From Candidatus Melainabacteria bacterium (GTDB lineage: Bacteria; Cyanobacteriota; Vampirovibrionia; Obscuribacterales; Obscuribacteraceae): a stretch of 64,000 nt of DNA. A model generated the notes under the pieces. The model worked only from the letters and a program-made list of their open reading frames with translations, was not told the DNA's origin and made no database searches. Each line of letters starts with the position of its first letter. Within the stretch, counting starts at the first letter, position 1. Positions 18,643-28,110 of this stretch are shown here, one piece after another. Made by a program: the position numbers and the translations under genes. Where the stretch lies: contig RXJR01000011.1 in NCBI GenBank assembly GCA_003963305.1, positions 141,152-205,151 of the forward strand, written 5' to 3'.

Positions 18643-21600
18643 TCACCAGCTCACTAACGATTGAACGGAAGATCCGCAAATCATGGCACGATAGGCATCA
18701 GCTTCGGCAATGCGGCCCTGTCTATCGAGGAAGTTGGCATAAGTCTCAATCAACACAAAATATTCCGGAGCATCCTGATAAGTATCCATCATTTTCAGGG
18801 CGTTCTTGTAGAGCTCCTCGGCTTGACCATATTTACCCTGACCGCAATAAATAGTGGCAATATTCTGGTCCACAGTCGCAGCAACGATGGCTTCCGGCCG
18901 ACTGTTACCAGCATAAGACTTGCGCAAAACAGAATTAATCGTACTTGTATTACGAACGTGAGAGGCGGAAGCAATCATCTGATCTTGCAAGCTGGAATTC
19001 GTAAACTCGTCGATAGCGAAAGTTTGGTCCAACTCGTCAGAACCATCTCTAAACAGGTCCGACTCTCTGTCGCTGATGTCTGAGTTATTTCCGTCGTTAA
19101 CTGTGCCACTACTTAAATTAGTGTTGCCGAAGTTTCCGCTGCTATTACCAGTGTTTAGACCGCCTTTGCCGCTGCCGTCGCCGACGTTACTTACGAACTT
19201 TGAACTCTGACGGGCAGTAGGCTTCGACAGGAACCCGGTCGGAACGAATTTTGTGGCGAGACTTGGTAATGCTCCTTGAGGAGTCTGGCTCGCACTCCAT
19301 CTTGGGTCACTGGCAGGAGCGTTCACCTGATTCGTATTGCCCCCCGGAAAAGTAAACTGCTCAACGGCTTGAGAATGACCACCCAAAGTGCTACCAGAAA
19401 CAGTGGCAACATATCCATCGGCGGCATCGCCGCGAATGACAACGACTTCACTGCCGTTGTTAACGCTGACAGTATTGTTTGTCGAATCATAGCTGGCACT
19501 ATCGGAAACACGCTGTCCAGCACTGTCCAGATGATATGCGCTATATTGACCATTTGCAGACTGTGCGATGGTTTCAACCTGCCCACCAGAGTGAATTTCG
19601 AATTGAGGCGAACTTGTGCCAGCCGCGTAAGAAATAGTCACCGAAGTGTTTTCGTCAGACGCTGAGCCACCAGTTCCAATGCTGTAGTGAGTGCTGGTAT
19701 CGTAAACGGTGCCATCCGCCCCCACAGAAGTGCTTTCACTTGCTATAAGATGCCCGACGGGATTAGCGGCATCAACGCGCGCGTCGTATTGCTTAACGTC
19801 GTATCCGCCTTGTTGGTTCTGCTCGACAGTTGTGTATCCAATTGAGGCGCCGCCTGCATCAAAGCTCGTGGAGCAACTGTGCATCAGTGTACTATTTGCA
19901 TCTACAAGAGACGAGGTCACCACATAGCTTCCATCGGCACCATATGTAGTTTGAGAGCATTCAACATTTCCATTGGCAGCATATGAATATTGAGCATCAG
20001 AAATGACTGTCGTACCATCAGCAGCAACAATCTTGTCCTCCAATAATTTGCCATCGGTATAGGTCTTGTTCTCAACCGTGCCATCAGCTCTCACTTGGGC
20101 TGATGCGATGGCATTGAGCGGTACAAAATTCTGGTCAACAGAAGCGTACGTAGTTTGCAACCAGTCAGATCCCTTGCCGGAGGGGTCCGAGACTTGAGAA
20201 TTCAAAGTCACAGTACCATCAGCATTTAACATCATGCCGGAAACGATCTGGTTGTTGCCGGCATCATCGATCAGCTGCCCGATTTGCTTGCCTGTCGAAT
20301 CAAACTGTCCAATCGTGTCTGTCAAAACACCGCTAGCAGAATTAGCAATTGTGTCGACTTGCGAACCCAATGCGTTATGGTTGCTATCGAAAAACGTGGT
20401 TGTCATCGACGATGTGTCATTTCCGCTTGAAAGGAGCGACGACACCGTTTCAAAGGCGGCTATTTGACCATCAACTCCGGTATAACTAATACTGCGACTG
20501 CCGTCGGTATTATTTGTGACCGCAAACGATTCTAAACCGCCTGCAATACCTGGCGTATGATCCAGAGAGATGCTGACAGGATTTCCGTTCGCATCAGTTA
20601 AAACATCGACCCTCGTGCCATCACTCGCGAATCCAGAGAGAGGCTCGCCGACGCTACCAACAAAGGTATCAACTGAACCGGTAGCACCTATAACCGTAAT
20701 AGCTTCCAATCCATTTCCGAGATTACTGACGTATACCAGATCCCCGTTCTGTCCAGCAAATTGCAAGGTCGCTTGCCCAGCTGCACCAAAGGTGTCTTGC
20801 GCGATCATGGCACCAGAAGATGTTTGAGTAAATTCTACAGTTGCACCGCCGATGCTATTTGGAGAAACCGTTAAAGTCTCTCCATTCGGCAGATCGAGCT
20901 TGAAACCTCCACTTCCATCAGAGACCATCGACATCGGCGTGCCGATCAACTTACCGTTTTCGTCAACCAATTGCCCTGTAAATCCACCCTTACCATCAGA
21001 ACCGATCTGCAGATGGTAATCGCTGTTTGGAATTGGAGTACTGAATATGCCGGAAGCACCACTCAACGGAGGAGGAACGTGATTTACACCGACAGGCACA
21101 ACGCTGCCTGCATAAGAGCTGGAAAGGTTCAGTCCGCCCCCTTCGCTCCCGCTGCCAGCGCCACCTTCTCCTCCAGCTCCGCTGCTGTTGCCAGAGCCAT
21201 TTCCCGTAGTATCAGATACCCAGGTTCCACTCTTGCTGTCAAAAGTGAGCATGTGTCCGTTGGCATCTACTGCATGCATTTTGCCGTCCGCCATGCCTGG
21301 AAGCAAATGTGCGCCTGGGGGTAACTTTCCGGCACTAGCGCTCGCGCCTGAACCTTTGCCGGCAGCGCTGCCACCACCCGCACTACCGCTCCCCTGGGGC
21401 TGAGTTGCCTTTTGTGCAGCATCTTGTCCAGCCGCCGCTACCAGCCCCGCAAAGTCAAAAGCATATTTCACGCAGGATGTAGACAGGAAATTCAACGCAG
21501 TAAAAATATATGTCCCCGTCGTTCCATAGTCTTTGAAACACGCCATCAACAAAATTGTCGTATTCCAGAACATAGACCAGAAGCAAAGCGTGATCACGCC

Positions 21601-22794
21601 TTCAATCCAATTTGGCAGGGCTTCGCGCAACTGCTTCACTGGCCATACCCAGAGAGCGGCAACGATTGGACCGACCAAGTACAGGTAACAGAGATAAGCC
21701 ATCTGAAATGCACACAAAATATTCCAGCCTGTAGTCGAAGCGGCATTAGCGCCATAAACGGCGAGGCGAGAATAGACAACGTTAGCAGGCATTGCTTCGT
21801 TGACATGACCGGGTGCCGCAGGTGCACCGCCACAGGGATCCGGACTGCCGTTCCCGAAGTTTTGCGACTCCAGATCTGACCCCTGTGGCCACGGTGGCAC
21901 AGAGCCGTTTCCAGCCGATGCGCTGGCGCCATTTGTCGGCATGGCACGCAACTCGCCGCAAAGCGCATCTTTATACATATTGGAGCCAAACATGCGAGTA
22001 TATTGGTCGCTGATGGTAAATGTAATGCAGTTCGAGAAATCAATGCCATAGCTGATCACAAGATAAGTTGCCGGTATCAGAAAAACGGCCACAATTGCCC
22101 GCAAGATTCCATCGAATGGATTTACGTTTCCGAGCACCGGATTACCCGCCGACGCAATCGCCTTTACTTGAGCCAGAACTGCGCCTGGTAGCAAAAGCAA
22201 AACAGCGATAGGTATGAAGATCGAATCACGAATTCTGTTCCAACGGCTGCCCCCATCGTTGGCAAAGTTCTGCATAAACCTTGAACAAAAATCGATCGCA
22301 CCAGCTGCATTATCCTTAGCAGCCCCACCTGCGGAATCGCCAGCTTGCTGCCCAGCGGCAGCCTGAGCGGCTTGAGCAGCAGGTGGCTGCTTGGCCGGAT
22401 CCATTGCATTCATGCTTGCAGATACGGCACTCTGAACAGCAGCTTGTATCAATTGATTGATTGTTGGATAACCACCATCAAGCCCCATAGTGGCAAATAC
22501 TTTGTCGAGAATTGACTTAAGTAATGGAGTAACCATGAAAGGTGGTGGCAATGTGCCGTCAGGATTCTTTATCTTGGGCTGATACAGCACCATAGGTCCG
22601 TCTTTGACCTGTCCACCGTATTCGGTGCTAAGAACGCTGAGACGATCAGGATTAGTGCCCGCCCAGTGTTTTGCCAGAGAAGCGACCGATCCATCATCAC
22701 TGCGATCCGGTCCTAAGGCTCGAGCCGGTGCTGCTGTACTCGCACATAAACAAATCAATAGAAAAAGCGAGGCTATCAGTTTCAATGTATTCAC
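18643..22794 (-). CDS. giant VirB6-like membrane protein fused to RHS-like beta repeats and a TPR (1383 aa)
   Basis: Residues 1-26 are a signal peptide (LFLLICLCASTAAPARA). Residues about 195-275 and 355-455 contain the membrane core: FIPIAVLLLLPGAVLAQVKA, AIVAVFLIPATYLVISYGID, YLCYLYLVGPIVAALWVWP and a Trp-rich helix region. The 542-aa neighbour has the same segments in the same order, so the two are paralogous there. A Gly/Ser-rich linker (about 465-570) leads into some 600 residues of beta-rich repeats with Asp-Gly turns, such as ADGTVENKTYTDGK and YGADGSYVVTSSLVD, resembling RHS/YD repeats. The C-terminus (about 1300-1370) is a TPR pair (YGQAEELYKNALKMM). VirB6-type function is inferred from topology. 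No RHS core cleavage motif was recognised. Confidence 0.8.
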   Translation of the reverse strand: MNTLKLIASLFLLICLCASTAAPARALGPDRSDDGSVASLAKHWAGTNPDRLSVLSTEYGGQVKDGPMVLYQPKIKNPDGTLPPPFMVTPLLKSILDKVFATMGLDGGYPTINQLIQAAVQSAVSASMNAMDPAKQPPAAQAAQAAAGQQAGDSAGGAAKDNAAGAIDFCSRFMQNFANDGGSRWNRIRDSIFIPIAVLLLLPGAVLAQVKAIASAGNPVLGNVNPFDGILRAIVAVFLIPATYLVISYGIDFSNCITFTISDQYTRMFGSNMYKDALCGELRAMPTNGASASAGNGSVPPWPQGSDLESQNFGNGSPDPCGGAPAAPGHVNEAMPANVVYSRLAVYGANAASTTGWNILCAFQMAYLCYLYLVGPIVAALWVWPVKQLREALPNWIEGVITLCFWSMFWNTTILLMACFKDYGTTGTYIFTALNFLSTSCVKYAFDFAGLVAAAGQDAAQKATQPQGSGSAGGGSAAGKGSGASASAGKLPPGAHLLPGMADGKMHAVDANGHMLTFDSKSGTWVSDTTGNGSGNSSGAGGEGGAGSGSEGGGLNLSSSYAGSVVPVGVNHVPPPLSGASGIFSTPIPNSDYHLQIGSDGKGGFTGQLVDENGKLIGTPMSMVSDGSGGFKLDLPNGETLTVSPNSIGGATVEFTQTSSGAMIAQDTFGAAGQATLQFAGQNGDLVYVSNLGNGLEAITVIGATGSVDTFVGSVGEPLSGFASDGTRVDVLTDANGNPVSISLDHTPGIAGGLESFAVTNNTDGSRSISYTGVDGQIAAFETVSSLLSSGNDTSSMTTTFFDSNHNALGSQVDTIANSASGVLTDTIGQFDSTGKQIGQLIDDAGNNQIVSGMMLNADGTVTLNSQVSDPSGKGSDWLQTTYASVDQNFVPLNAIASAQVRADGTVENKTYTDGKLLEDKIVAADGTTVISDAQYSYAANGNVECSQTTYGADGSYVVTSSLVDANSTLMHSCSTSFDAGGASIGYTTVEQNQQGGYDVKQYDARVDAANPVGHLIASESTSVGADGTVYDTSTHYSIGTGGSASDENTSVTISYAAGTSSPQFEIHSGGQVETIAQSANGQYSAYHLDSAGQRVSDSASYDSTNNTVSVNNGSEVVVIRGDAADGYVATVSGSTLGGHSQAVEQFTFPGGNTNQVNAPASDPRWSASQTPQGALPSLATKFVPTGFLSKPTARQSSKFVSNVGDGSGKGGLNTGNSSGNFGNTNLSSGTVNDGNNSDISDRESDLFRDGSDELDQTFAIDEFTNSSLQDQMIASASHVRNTSTINSVLRKSYAGNSRPEAIVAATVDQNIATIYCGQGKYGQAEELYKNALKMMDTYQDAPEYFVLIETYANFLDRQGRIAEADAYRAMICGSSVQSLVSW

Positions 22795-22850
22795 CTGTTC
22801 TAACTTAGGATATTGACCGGTATGCGAGTTGGCTCATCTGGCATACGAGG

Positions 22851-22883
22851 AGGATAGTCAACAGAAATGGAATGTTCGTGGAA
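22851..22883 (-). promoter_or_regulatory. regional TTCCAC-N21-TAnnnT promoter (internal)
   Basis: On the minus strand TTCCAC (22883-22878), a 21-bp spacer and TATCCT (22856-22851), in the 92-bp gap before the giant gene. It would allow that gene to be expressed apart from the genes upstream. Confidence 0.45.
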
Positions 22884-22886
22884 ATA

Positions 22887-24515
22887 TTATGTGACAGCGG
22901 GCATAGCCGCAGGTTGACTGGCACTGCGTCCAGGGTCAGTTACACCAGCCGAGCCACCGCTCGAACTACCGCCTTGACCAGCCTTATCCAACAAAGCTGA
23001 AACCAGAGATCCTGGCTTGTATTCGAATGGCATGAAAGGCACGTAAGTCAACATCACCACGAATGCGGTGTAAACAACGCCTTCCCAGGGGCTATTTGGA
23101 TTGTACTGACCTATGTCCTTCAGCCATTGGATACGAACACACATACACAAGATAATCAACGACCACCAAAACCTCCACAAGGTCAAGCAAACCAATCCGT
23201 TAATCCAATTGGTAAATACATTTTTGAAAAGGGTATTCGTAGTTGATGGCCAGGCGTAAAAGGCTGCAGCAATCGGACCGAGCAAGTACAGATAACACAT
23301 CATAACGACTTGATATGCAATAAGAATAACCAGTGCTCCAGTGAAAAGAGAATTGATAAAGCCGAAGGCCGCTCGCTTAAAAGCGCTCTTTCCACTCTGC
23401 TGTGCCTCCAGTTTTGCTTGCTCTGCAGGGGTTGCAGCTTTCGGTTTCGAAGTTTGGGCATCAGCCCAGTTCTGCACATCTTGAATTTGAACCTGCTGCA
23501 CCATCACCTCGGTCATGCTGTTACCAATGTCAATTGCATAGCTGACAATTAACTGAGTCGCGGGAATCAGAAACAGAGCAATCGCAGTGCGCAAGAATCC
23601 AGTGAAGGGACTTAAAGCATCTTCGTCATTAGAGTCATTAATGACGCCGAATTTGACCACTCCTTTGATCTGCGTAATAAGAGCACCAGGAAGAATCAGC
23701 AGGATCGCGACAGGAACAAAGGTTGTGCGGTACATTGTCTGAACCATGCCTACTGCGCGCCCGTAGGCACCGCTGGCAGTTTCATTAGCAACATTGACAA
23801 GACTTTTGATAGCGGAACTCATCGCCGATTGAAGATTCGAATTCGAAGCATCGTTCGATGCATCTCCAAATTGTTGCGTCTGCGCCTGCGTTGTCGCCTG
23901 TGTATTGTCGTAATTGACCAGTACACTCGACTCGGAAGTAATCATTGCAGAGGTAGTCGCTGCCATTCCTGCATAGAAATCATTCGATGGAACACCGGTC
24001 GTCTGAGCGGGAAACCATTGCTGCGGACCATTAACAGGCGCAACAACTTGCGGCTGCGTAAACCAGAAAGGCGCACCAGGGGGACCCGGCAAAACCACCC
24101 AACCTGCCGGCGACGTGGTACTCCCATAGGCAGTGAGATTGCGCTTTATCTCGGACGGCGTGAGAAATTGATTTACCAGCGGATTTTTAGTGTTATTCGC
24201 GGAATTGGGTTCAGTAATCGAAAGATCACCACTGGACATGCCACCAATTTGACCCCAATCACTGTGAACTCGTGGCATCTGCGGTAAACTCGCTGGCACA
24301 ACAATGGTCATAGCTTCATTGCGTGCAGTGAACGGAGTCCAGCGAAGTTGTTGGTGATGGAAGTCTGCAAAAGATGGACCGGCCGTCAGCGAGAGTTGTG
24401 CTTGTCCATGAGAGTTGTTTGCAGCTTCGGCTCGCGAAGGATCGCCAAGCACTAAAGCAAAAAACACCATCAAAATAGCCCAACGCGCCTGTCGAATATT
24501 CCGCGTGTTTTTCAA
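22887..24515 (-). CDS. VirB6/TrbL-like polytopic membrane protein (542 aa)
   Basis: Residues 1-32 form a signal peptide. About 220 periplasmic-type residues rich in Pro, Gln and Asn follow. The membrane core from about residue 255 has five or six helices: FVPVAILLILPGALITQIKG, TAIALFLIPATQLIVSYAID, VMMCYLYLLGPIAAAFYAWP, NWINGLVCLTLWRFWW and AFVVMLTYVPFMPF. The tail is Gly/Ser-rich. The motif GPIAAAFYAWP followed by a W-rich helix resembles the conserved region of VirB6/TrbL inner-membrane channel proteins. It is paralogous to the N-terminal half of the 1383-aa protein directly downstream. It starts 19 nt after the 73-aa gene, so the three probably share an operon. Confidence 0.8.
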   Translation of the reverse strand: MKNTRNIRQARWAILMVFFALVLGDPSRAEAANNSHGQAQLSLTAGPSFADFHHQQLRWTPFTARNEAMTIVVPASLPQMPRVHSDWGQIGGMSSGDLSITEPNSANNTKNPLVNQFLTPSEIKRNLTAYGSTTSPAGWVVLPGPPGAPFWFTQPQVVAPVNGPQQWFPAQTTGVPSNDFYAGMAATTSAMITSESSVLVNYDNTQATTQAQTQQFGDASNDASNSNLQSAMSSAIKSLVNVANETASGAYGRAVGMVQTMYRTTFVPVAILLILPGALITQIKGVVKFGVINDSNDEDALSPFTGFLRTAIALFLIPATQLIVSYAIDIGNSMTEVMVQQVQIQDVQNWADAQTSKPKAATPAEQAKLEAQQSGKSAFKRAAFGFINSLFTGALVILIAYQVVMMCYLYLLGPIAAAFYAWPSTTNTLFKNVFTNWINGLVCLTLWRFWWSLIILCMCVRIQWLKDIGQYNPNSPWEGVVYTAFVVMLTYVPFMPFEYKPGSLVSALLDKAGQGGSSSGGSAGVTDPGRSASQPAAMPAVT

Positions 24516-24534
24516 GACTTAAACCTCAGCGCGC

Positions 24535-24756
24535 TTAGTAATCGTCCTGTGACACCAGCGGTGGCAGTCCGACACCAAAATCGGACGGATATGTCTCACC
24601 TTTGTTATTAGTAATTTGCCGAACAGAAAAAGAGAATTCGGGCCAATTCGATCCCATAGAAAAAGATGATGTACCAGCGGAGACCGCTAGAGCAGACTGG
24701 TTTAGCTGCTGCATTGCAGCGAAAAAATCAGAAGCAGTGTTAAATTCGTTTCGCAT
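24535..24756 (-). CDS. small hypothetical protein (73 aa), first gene of the membrane operon
   Basis: The product is polar, with a helical start (SDFFAAMQQLNQSALAVSAG) and a Gly/Pro-rich end. There is no signal peptide or membrane helix. GAGG lies 11 nt upstream of the ATG, a long spacing. It ends 19 nt before the 542-aa gene and follows a strong regional promoter element, so it is likely the leader gene of this operon. No family is recognised. Confidence 0.55.
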   Translation of the reverse strand: MRNEFNTASDFFAAMQQLNQSALAVSAGTSSFSMGSNWPEFSFSVRQITNNKGETYPSDFGVGLPPLVSQDDY

Positions 24757-24824
24757 CTTAGAATCATCCTCAATCTGTTTAATTGTTCAGACACTGTAGT
24801 ATTCAGTGCTCTTGGATGTTCGTA

Positions 24825-24857
24825 AGATTACGGTGCGATTGTATAAAAGTTGTGGAA
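24825..24857 (-). promoter_or_regulatory. regional TTCCAC-N21-TAnnnT promoter
   Basis: On the minus strand TTCCAC (24857-24852), a 21-bp spacer and TAATCT (24830-24825), 68 bp before the start at 24756. The bases after TTCCAC (AACTTTTAT) match the copy at 7308 (AACATTTAT). Confidence 0.5.
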
Positions 24858-24932
24858 GAAATTCGGAGCGTAGCAAGCTTCGCTAAGGAATAAAGTTAGC
24901 ATTCAGACGGTTTTTAAGTGTGAACCAGGAAA

Positions 24933-24965
24933 TTACACGAACTTTCCACAAACTCACTTTAGAGG
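24933..24965 (+). promoter_or_regulatory. regional promoter element (variant)
   Basis: TTACAC (24933-24938) followed after 21 bp by TAGAGG (24960-24965). A full TTCCACAA also lies inside the spacer (24944-24951). It is oriented toward the small gene at 25057. Confidence 0.35.
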
Positions 24966-25056
24966 CTCGCGCTGGCGCACTAGCATTAGCGCCGATCAAA
25001 TACAAAAACTTCATGACAGAAAAGAAATAGACAGCATTCAATTACATCATTTTTCC

Positions 25057-25383
25057 ATGACCACTCTTTTATTGTTCTTCTCTGACGACGTACAAACAAA
25101 AAAATCTTCAGAGAGTGTGAGAAAAAAATCGATGGACTTTCTAAATCAAATTAGCACTATATCAATGACCTTGGCCAACTACATGGATTTGACATGCGAC
25201 GCGCCCACTACGAAGTTGCCTGATGGATCGCAGATGTGCACTAACGAAGCAGGTGCAATCATATTCATGCATTATTCCTCTGGTATAAAACTCAGAAGAC
25301 ACAGCGATTTTGTCATTTGCTTGAACCAATTCGGTGAGCACTGGGTCGGAGACAGCCGCACGGCTTGGTATCGATTTAACTGA
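25057..25383 (+). CDS. small hypothetical protein (108 aa)
   Basis: No good ribosome site precedes the ATG at 25057; an internal ATG at 25132 (83 aa) is an alternative start. The mature part is polar, with four Cys and a hydrophobic/aromatic end (HYSSGIKLRRHSDFVICL, FGEHWVGDSRTAWYRF). No family is recognised. A promoter-like element upstream and its place within the accessory region are the main support. Confidence 0.45.
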   Translation: MTTLLLFFSDDVQTKKSSESVRKKSMDFLNQISTISMTLANYMDLTCDAPTTKLPDGSQMCTNEAGAIIFMHYSSGIKLRRHSDFVICLNQFGEHWVGDSRTAWYRFN

Positions 25384-25416
25384 CAGCCCCAGGAAAGCTG
25401 AGGAAATCAGAAAGAA

Positions 25417-27648
25417 TCACAAAATCTCAGGTTGTCGCCGGGAATCCATCATCAAGCTTGATTCACTGGCAACGGCCGATGCATCTCGATTTGGCAATTT
25501 AAACCAAAAGGTAGAACCATGCCCCAACTCGCTCTCCACACCTATTGAGCCCATATGCTGCTCGATGATTGCTTTACAAATTACAAGTCCCAAACCGGTT
25601 CCACCCTTTGCTGTAGCATCGGTTCGCTCCACTTGCTTGAATCTCTGAAACAATGAATTAACATGGGAAGGTGGAATCCCCCGTCCCTGGTCTGTAATTC
25701 TAACTTCATCCATATCGGTACCAGGAACGACGTCTATAAGAACCGTGGATCCTTTCGGTGAATACTTAATTGCGTTCGAAAGAAGATTGATCAAAACCTG
25801 TACGATGCGATGATCATCGGCATAAACCTGGCTGGCAGTTTGCTGATATTGAACCGACACATTGTGCTCATCAGCGAACGCTTTGACTGACTCCACCGAC
25901 ATTTCAAGAATCGGATAAAGCGGACGCAATTCAAACTGCATATCGAGTTTTCCTGCTTCCAACTTTTCTGCATCAAGAAGATCATTTACCAGACCTATCA
26001 ATCTAGTAGCACTTCGTTCAGCAATCGTAATTGCTTTCTGTGCTTGCTCAGTTTGTTGACCCAACGCACCCACCATCATCATCTTCAGTGATCCGCGGAT
26101 GGCGGTAAGTGGATTACGCAATTCGTGACTGACGACGCCCAGAAATTCGTTTTTGAACCGCTCGATTTCATGACGTTCAGTGACATCCGTAATTATGCCC
26201 AGAAGCCGTCCTGAACCAGGACCACCAAATGGAGTGACAAGCACTTCGGCGGGAAACTCGCTTGAGTCCGCTCGAACTGCTGTCACTTCATGAAATCGCC
26301 CTGATGCCTTTTCGAACAATTCGTCGAGTTTTTTGTCTGAATTAGGGGCTGGTGTCAAATAAAGATCAGTCAGTTTTGAGCCGAGCAATTCATCACTGCG
26401 ATGCCTTCGAAACATTTTTCGCATCATCGGATTAACCAGTTCGACAGTGCCGCTACGATCGAATAGAATCAAACCGACTGGCATAGTATCTATGATTGAG
26501 CGAGTTCTGGCCTCGCTCTCCTTTAGAGCCTCTTCATTTCTTTTACGCTCAGTAATATCATGAGCAACGCAAAACAATGCATTCTCCGCTCTCGACCACT
26601 GAACGGACCAAAGAATGTGCTGCTGATTACCGTCGGGCAGTTGCATAAGAGTCTCAAATTCCGATTTGTGAGGAGATGAAACAAGTGATTTCAAAGTTTG
26701 CGCAAACGACTCACGTTGCTCCGGTACGCACAACTGAATAACACGCTGCCCAATCAAGTCTTCTGGCTGAATTTGCCACACTGTCGCTGAAGCGGGACTG
26801 ACTCTGAGAAACTTCCCGTCAGCATCGAGTGAACAGATTACGTCTACAGCGTTCTCGACTATTGCTCGCTCTTTCTGTTCCGCTTCACGCAATACCGCGG
26901 CCATTTTGTGAAATACCTCATCCAGATCACTTATTTCGTCAGACCCTTTGCTGGGTGGAAGCAACTCTTTCCCCATTGCAAGCAAAGCCGTATTCTGCAT
27001 AAGAACACCTAACCGGGCTGCCGTACCCATGTTGAACCACACAGCAAGACAAACGACGACCAAAACATTTGCTGACATACTGAGCAAAATCAGCGTGATG
27101 ATTTGATCGCTCAGTTCTTTTTGAATATTAGGTCGCTTATTGTCTTCGTTCTTCAGTTCAACCACGAAACTGCGTATCAGTTTAACGTCGTCTATTTCAA
27201 TAGGAATTAGAGTCTGCTTTAAGTCACTAAATTTGCCCAAAACATCAGTTTTGTCCGTTTGCATTAACGCCATAAAGTCGTCAACACTGCGAAGTCCGTC
27301 GGTAATGTCTCTATCCAGTCGCTTGATCAGAGACAACTGACTCGCTTCAGATTGAGTCATCTTCAGAAGCTTATCAATGTCGCTGCGCATTTGTTGCCGT
27401 GCTCTTTCGTATTCTGACAAATCAGCATCATTGGAAGTCGCAACATAGTTGGTCGCAGCATTTCGCATTTGAACCGGCAAGGAGTACAAATCTTCGAGTG
27501 TCGAAATCTTTTCCTTGAGCTCTGCCTGTATCAGAGTCTTTTCGTTAGCTGCATTCACCAGCCAGATTAAGACTGAAACAAAGCAAATCTGAAGAATCAG
27601 CGGAATGCAAATCAACAAGTAAACTTGGCGAGAAAGAGTAAATTTCAA
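25417..27648 (-). CDS. membrane sensor histidine kinase with HAMP-like and two PAS domains
   Basis: The 743-aa protein begins with a membrane helix (about 8-32), a helical periplasmic sensor of about 150 residues of the CHASE3/four-helix type, and a second helix (about 183-208). A HAMP-like coil and two PAS domains follow (about 265-370 and 380-490; both end in the typical DITERK/DVTERH). The HisKA H-box is VVSHELRNPLTAI, with His present. The ATPase domain has LLSNAIKYSPKG, DQGRGIP and GGTGLGLVICK. The start is a TTG without a strong ribosome site. No response regulator is adjacent. Its core is close to that of the soluble kinase at 2884. Confidence 0.92.
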   Translation of the reverse strand: MKFTLSRQVYLLICIPLILQICFVSVLIWLVNAANEKTLIQAELKEKISTLEDLYSLPVQMRNAATNYVATSNDADLSEYERARQQMRSDIDKLLKMTQSEASQLSLIKRLDRDITDGLRSVDDFMALMQTDKTDVLGKFSDLKQTLIPIEIDDVKLIRSFVVELKNEDNKRPNIQKELSDQIITLILLSMSANVLVVVCLAVWFNMGTAARLGVLMQNTALLAMGKELLPPSKGSDEISDLDEVFHKMAAVLREAEQKERAIVENAVDVICSLDADGKFLRVSPASATVWQIQPEDLIGQRVIQLCVPEQRESFAQTLKSLVSSPHKSEFETLMQLPDGNQQHILWSVQWSRAENALFCVAHDITERKRNEEALKESEARTRSIIDTMPVGLILFDRSGTVELVNPMMRKMFRRHRSDELLGSKLTDLYLTPAPNSDKKLDELFEKASGRFHEVTAVRADSSEFPAEVLVTPFGGPGSGRLLGIITDVTERHEIERFKNEFLGVVSHELRNPLTAIRGSLKMMMVGALGQQTEQAQKAITIAERSATRLIGLVNDLLDAEKLEAGKLDMQFELRPLYPILEMSVESVKAFADEHNVSVQYQQTASQVYADDHRIVQVLINLLSNAIKYSPKGSTVLIDVVPGTDMDEVRITDQGRGIPPSHVNSLFQRFKQVERTDATAKGGTGLGLVICKAIIEQHMGSIGVESELGHGSTFWFKLPNRDASAVASESSLMMDSRRQPEIL

Positions 27649-28110
27649 AACAGGTCTCTGCAGTCACAGCCGAAGAAAGTCATTCAAGATCTATGAACAA
27701 GAAAGTCGAAATCATAACACTGCAAAAATTTCGCCGTTTCCGCCCAGTGAAATTAGACCCTGGTATAAAAACATCAAACCATTTAGGCTTTGCAAGGTCA
27801 GGTTAAATCAGGTCCGCCAAGGTCCGCCGAGCTCTGCCACGCAGGTTTAATCTACGCCGAAAATCCAGCTGTCATGCCTGTTTTCGACACTCATAAGGCT
27901 CCCGCTCCACCTGACAAGCTTGAACTATATAAATGGATAGTCTAAATTAGGATTAAGCCGATCTCATAATAACCAAGCGTAGGAATAGTTCTACAAAAAG
28001 CGGCCCGGTATCACTTTCGAAAGCAGAGTGCATCGGCGTCATTCACCCCTCTTGGCGCAGAGCACTCCACAAACAGTTACTAGTGAATCGCAGACTGACG
28101 AGGAATCGTT
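27649..28110. other. 462-bp intergenic region
   Basis: This lies between the divergent kinase and TadG-like genes. It has no convincing ORF. It contains a direct repeat of AGGTCCGCC near 27810-27828, a sigma70-like promoter (27920-27948), and CTCCACAA at 28075-28082, which is too close to the start to act like the regional promoter. Confidence 0.5.
27920..27948 (+). promoter_or_regulatory. candidate sigma70-type promoter of the TadG-like gene
   Basis: TTGAAC (27920-27925) and TAAATT (27943-27948) are separated by 17 bp, with an AT-rich spacer. It would leave a leader of about 155 nt before the ATG at 28111. Confidence 0.45.

Noticed and set aside
24850-24951. TTCCAC-N5-TTCC similarity to sigma54 (-24/-12) promoters
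   Set aside because: The invariant GG and GC dinucleotides of sigma54 sites are missing at nearly all copies.
28075-28082. CTCCACAA before the TadG-like gene as a further copy of the regional promoter
   Set aside because: It lies only 28 bp before the ATG and has no TAnnnT box at 21 bp; a sigma70-like promoter further upstream fits better.
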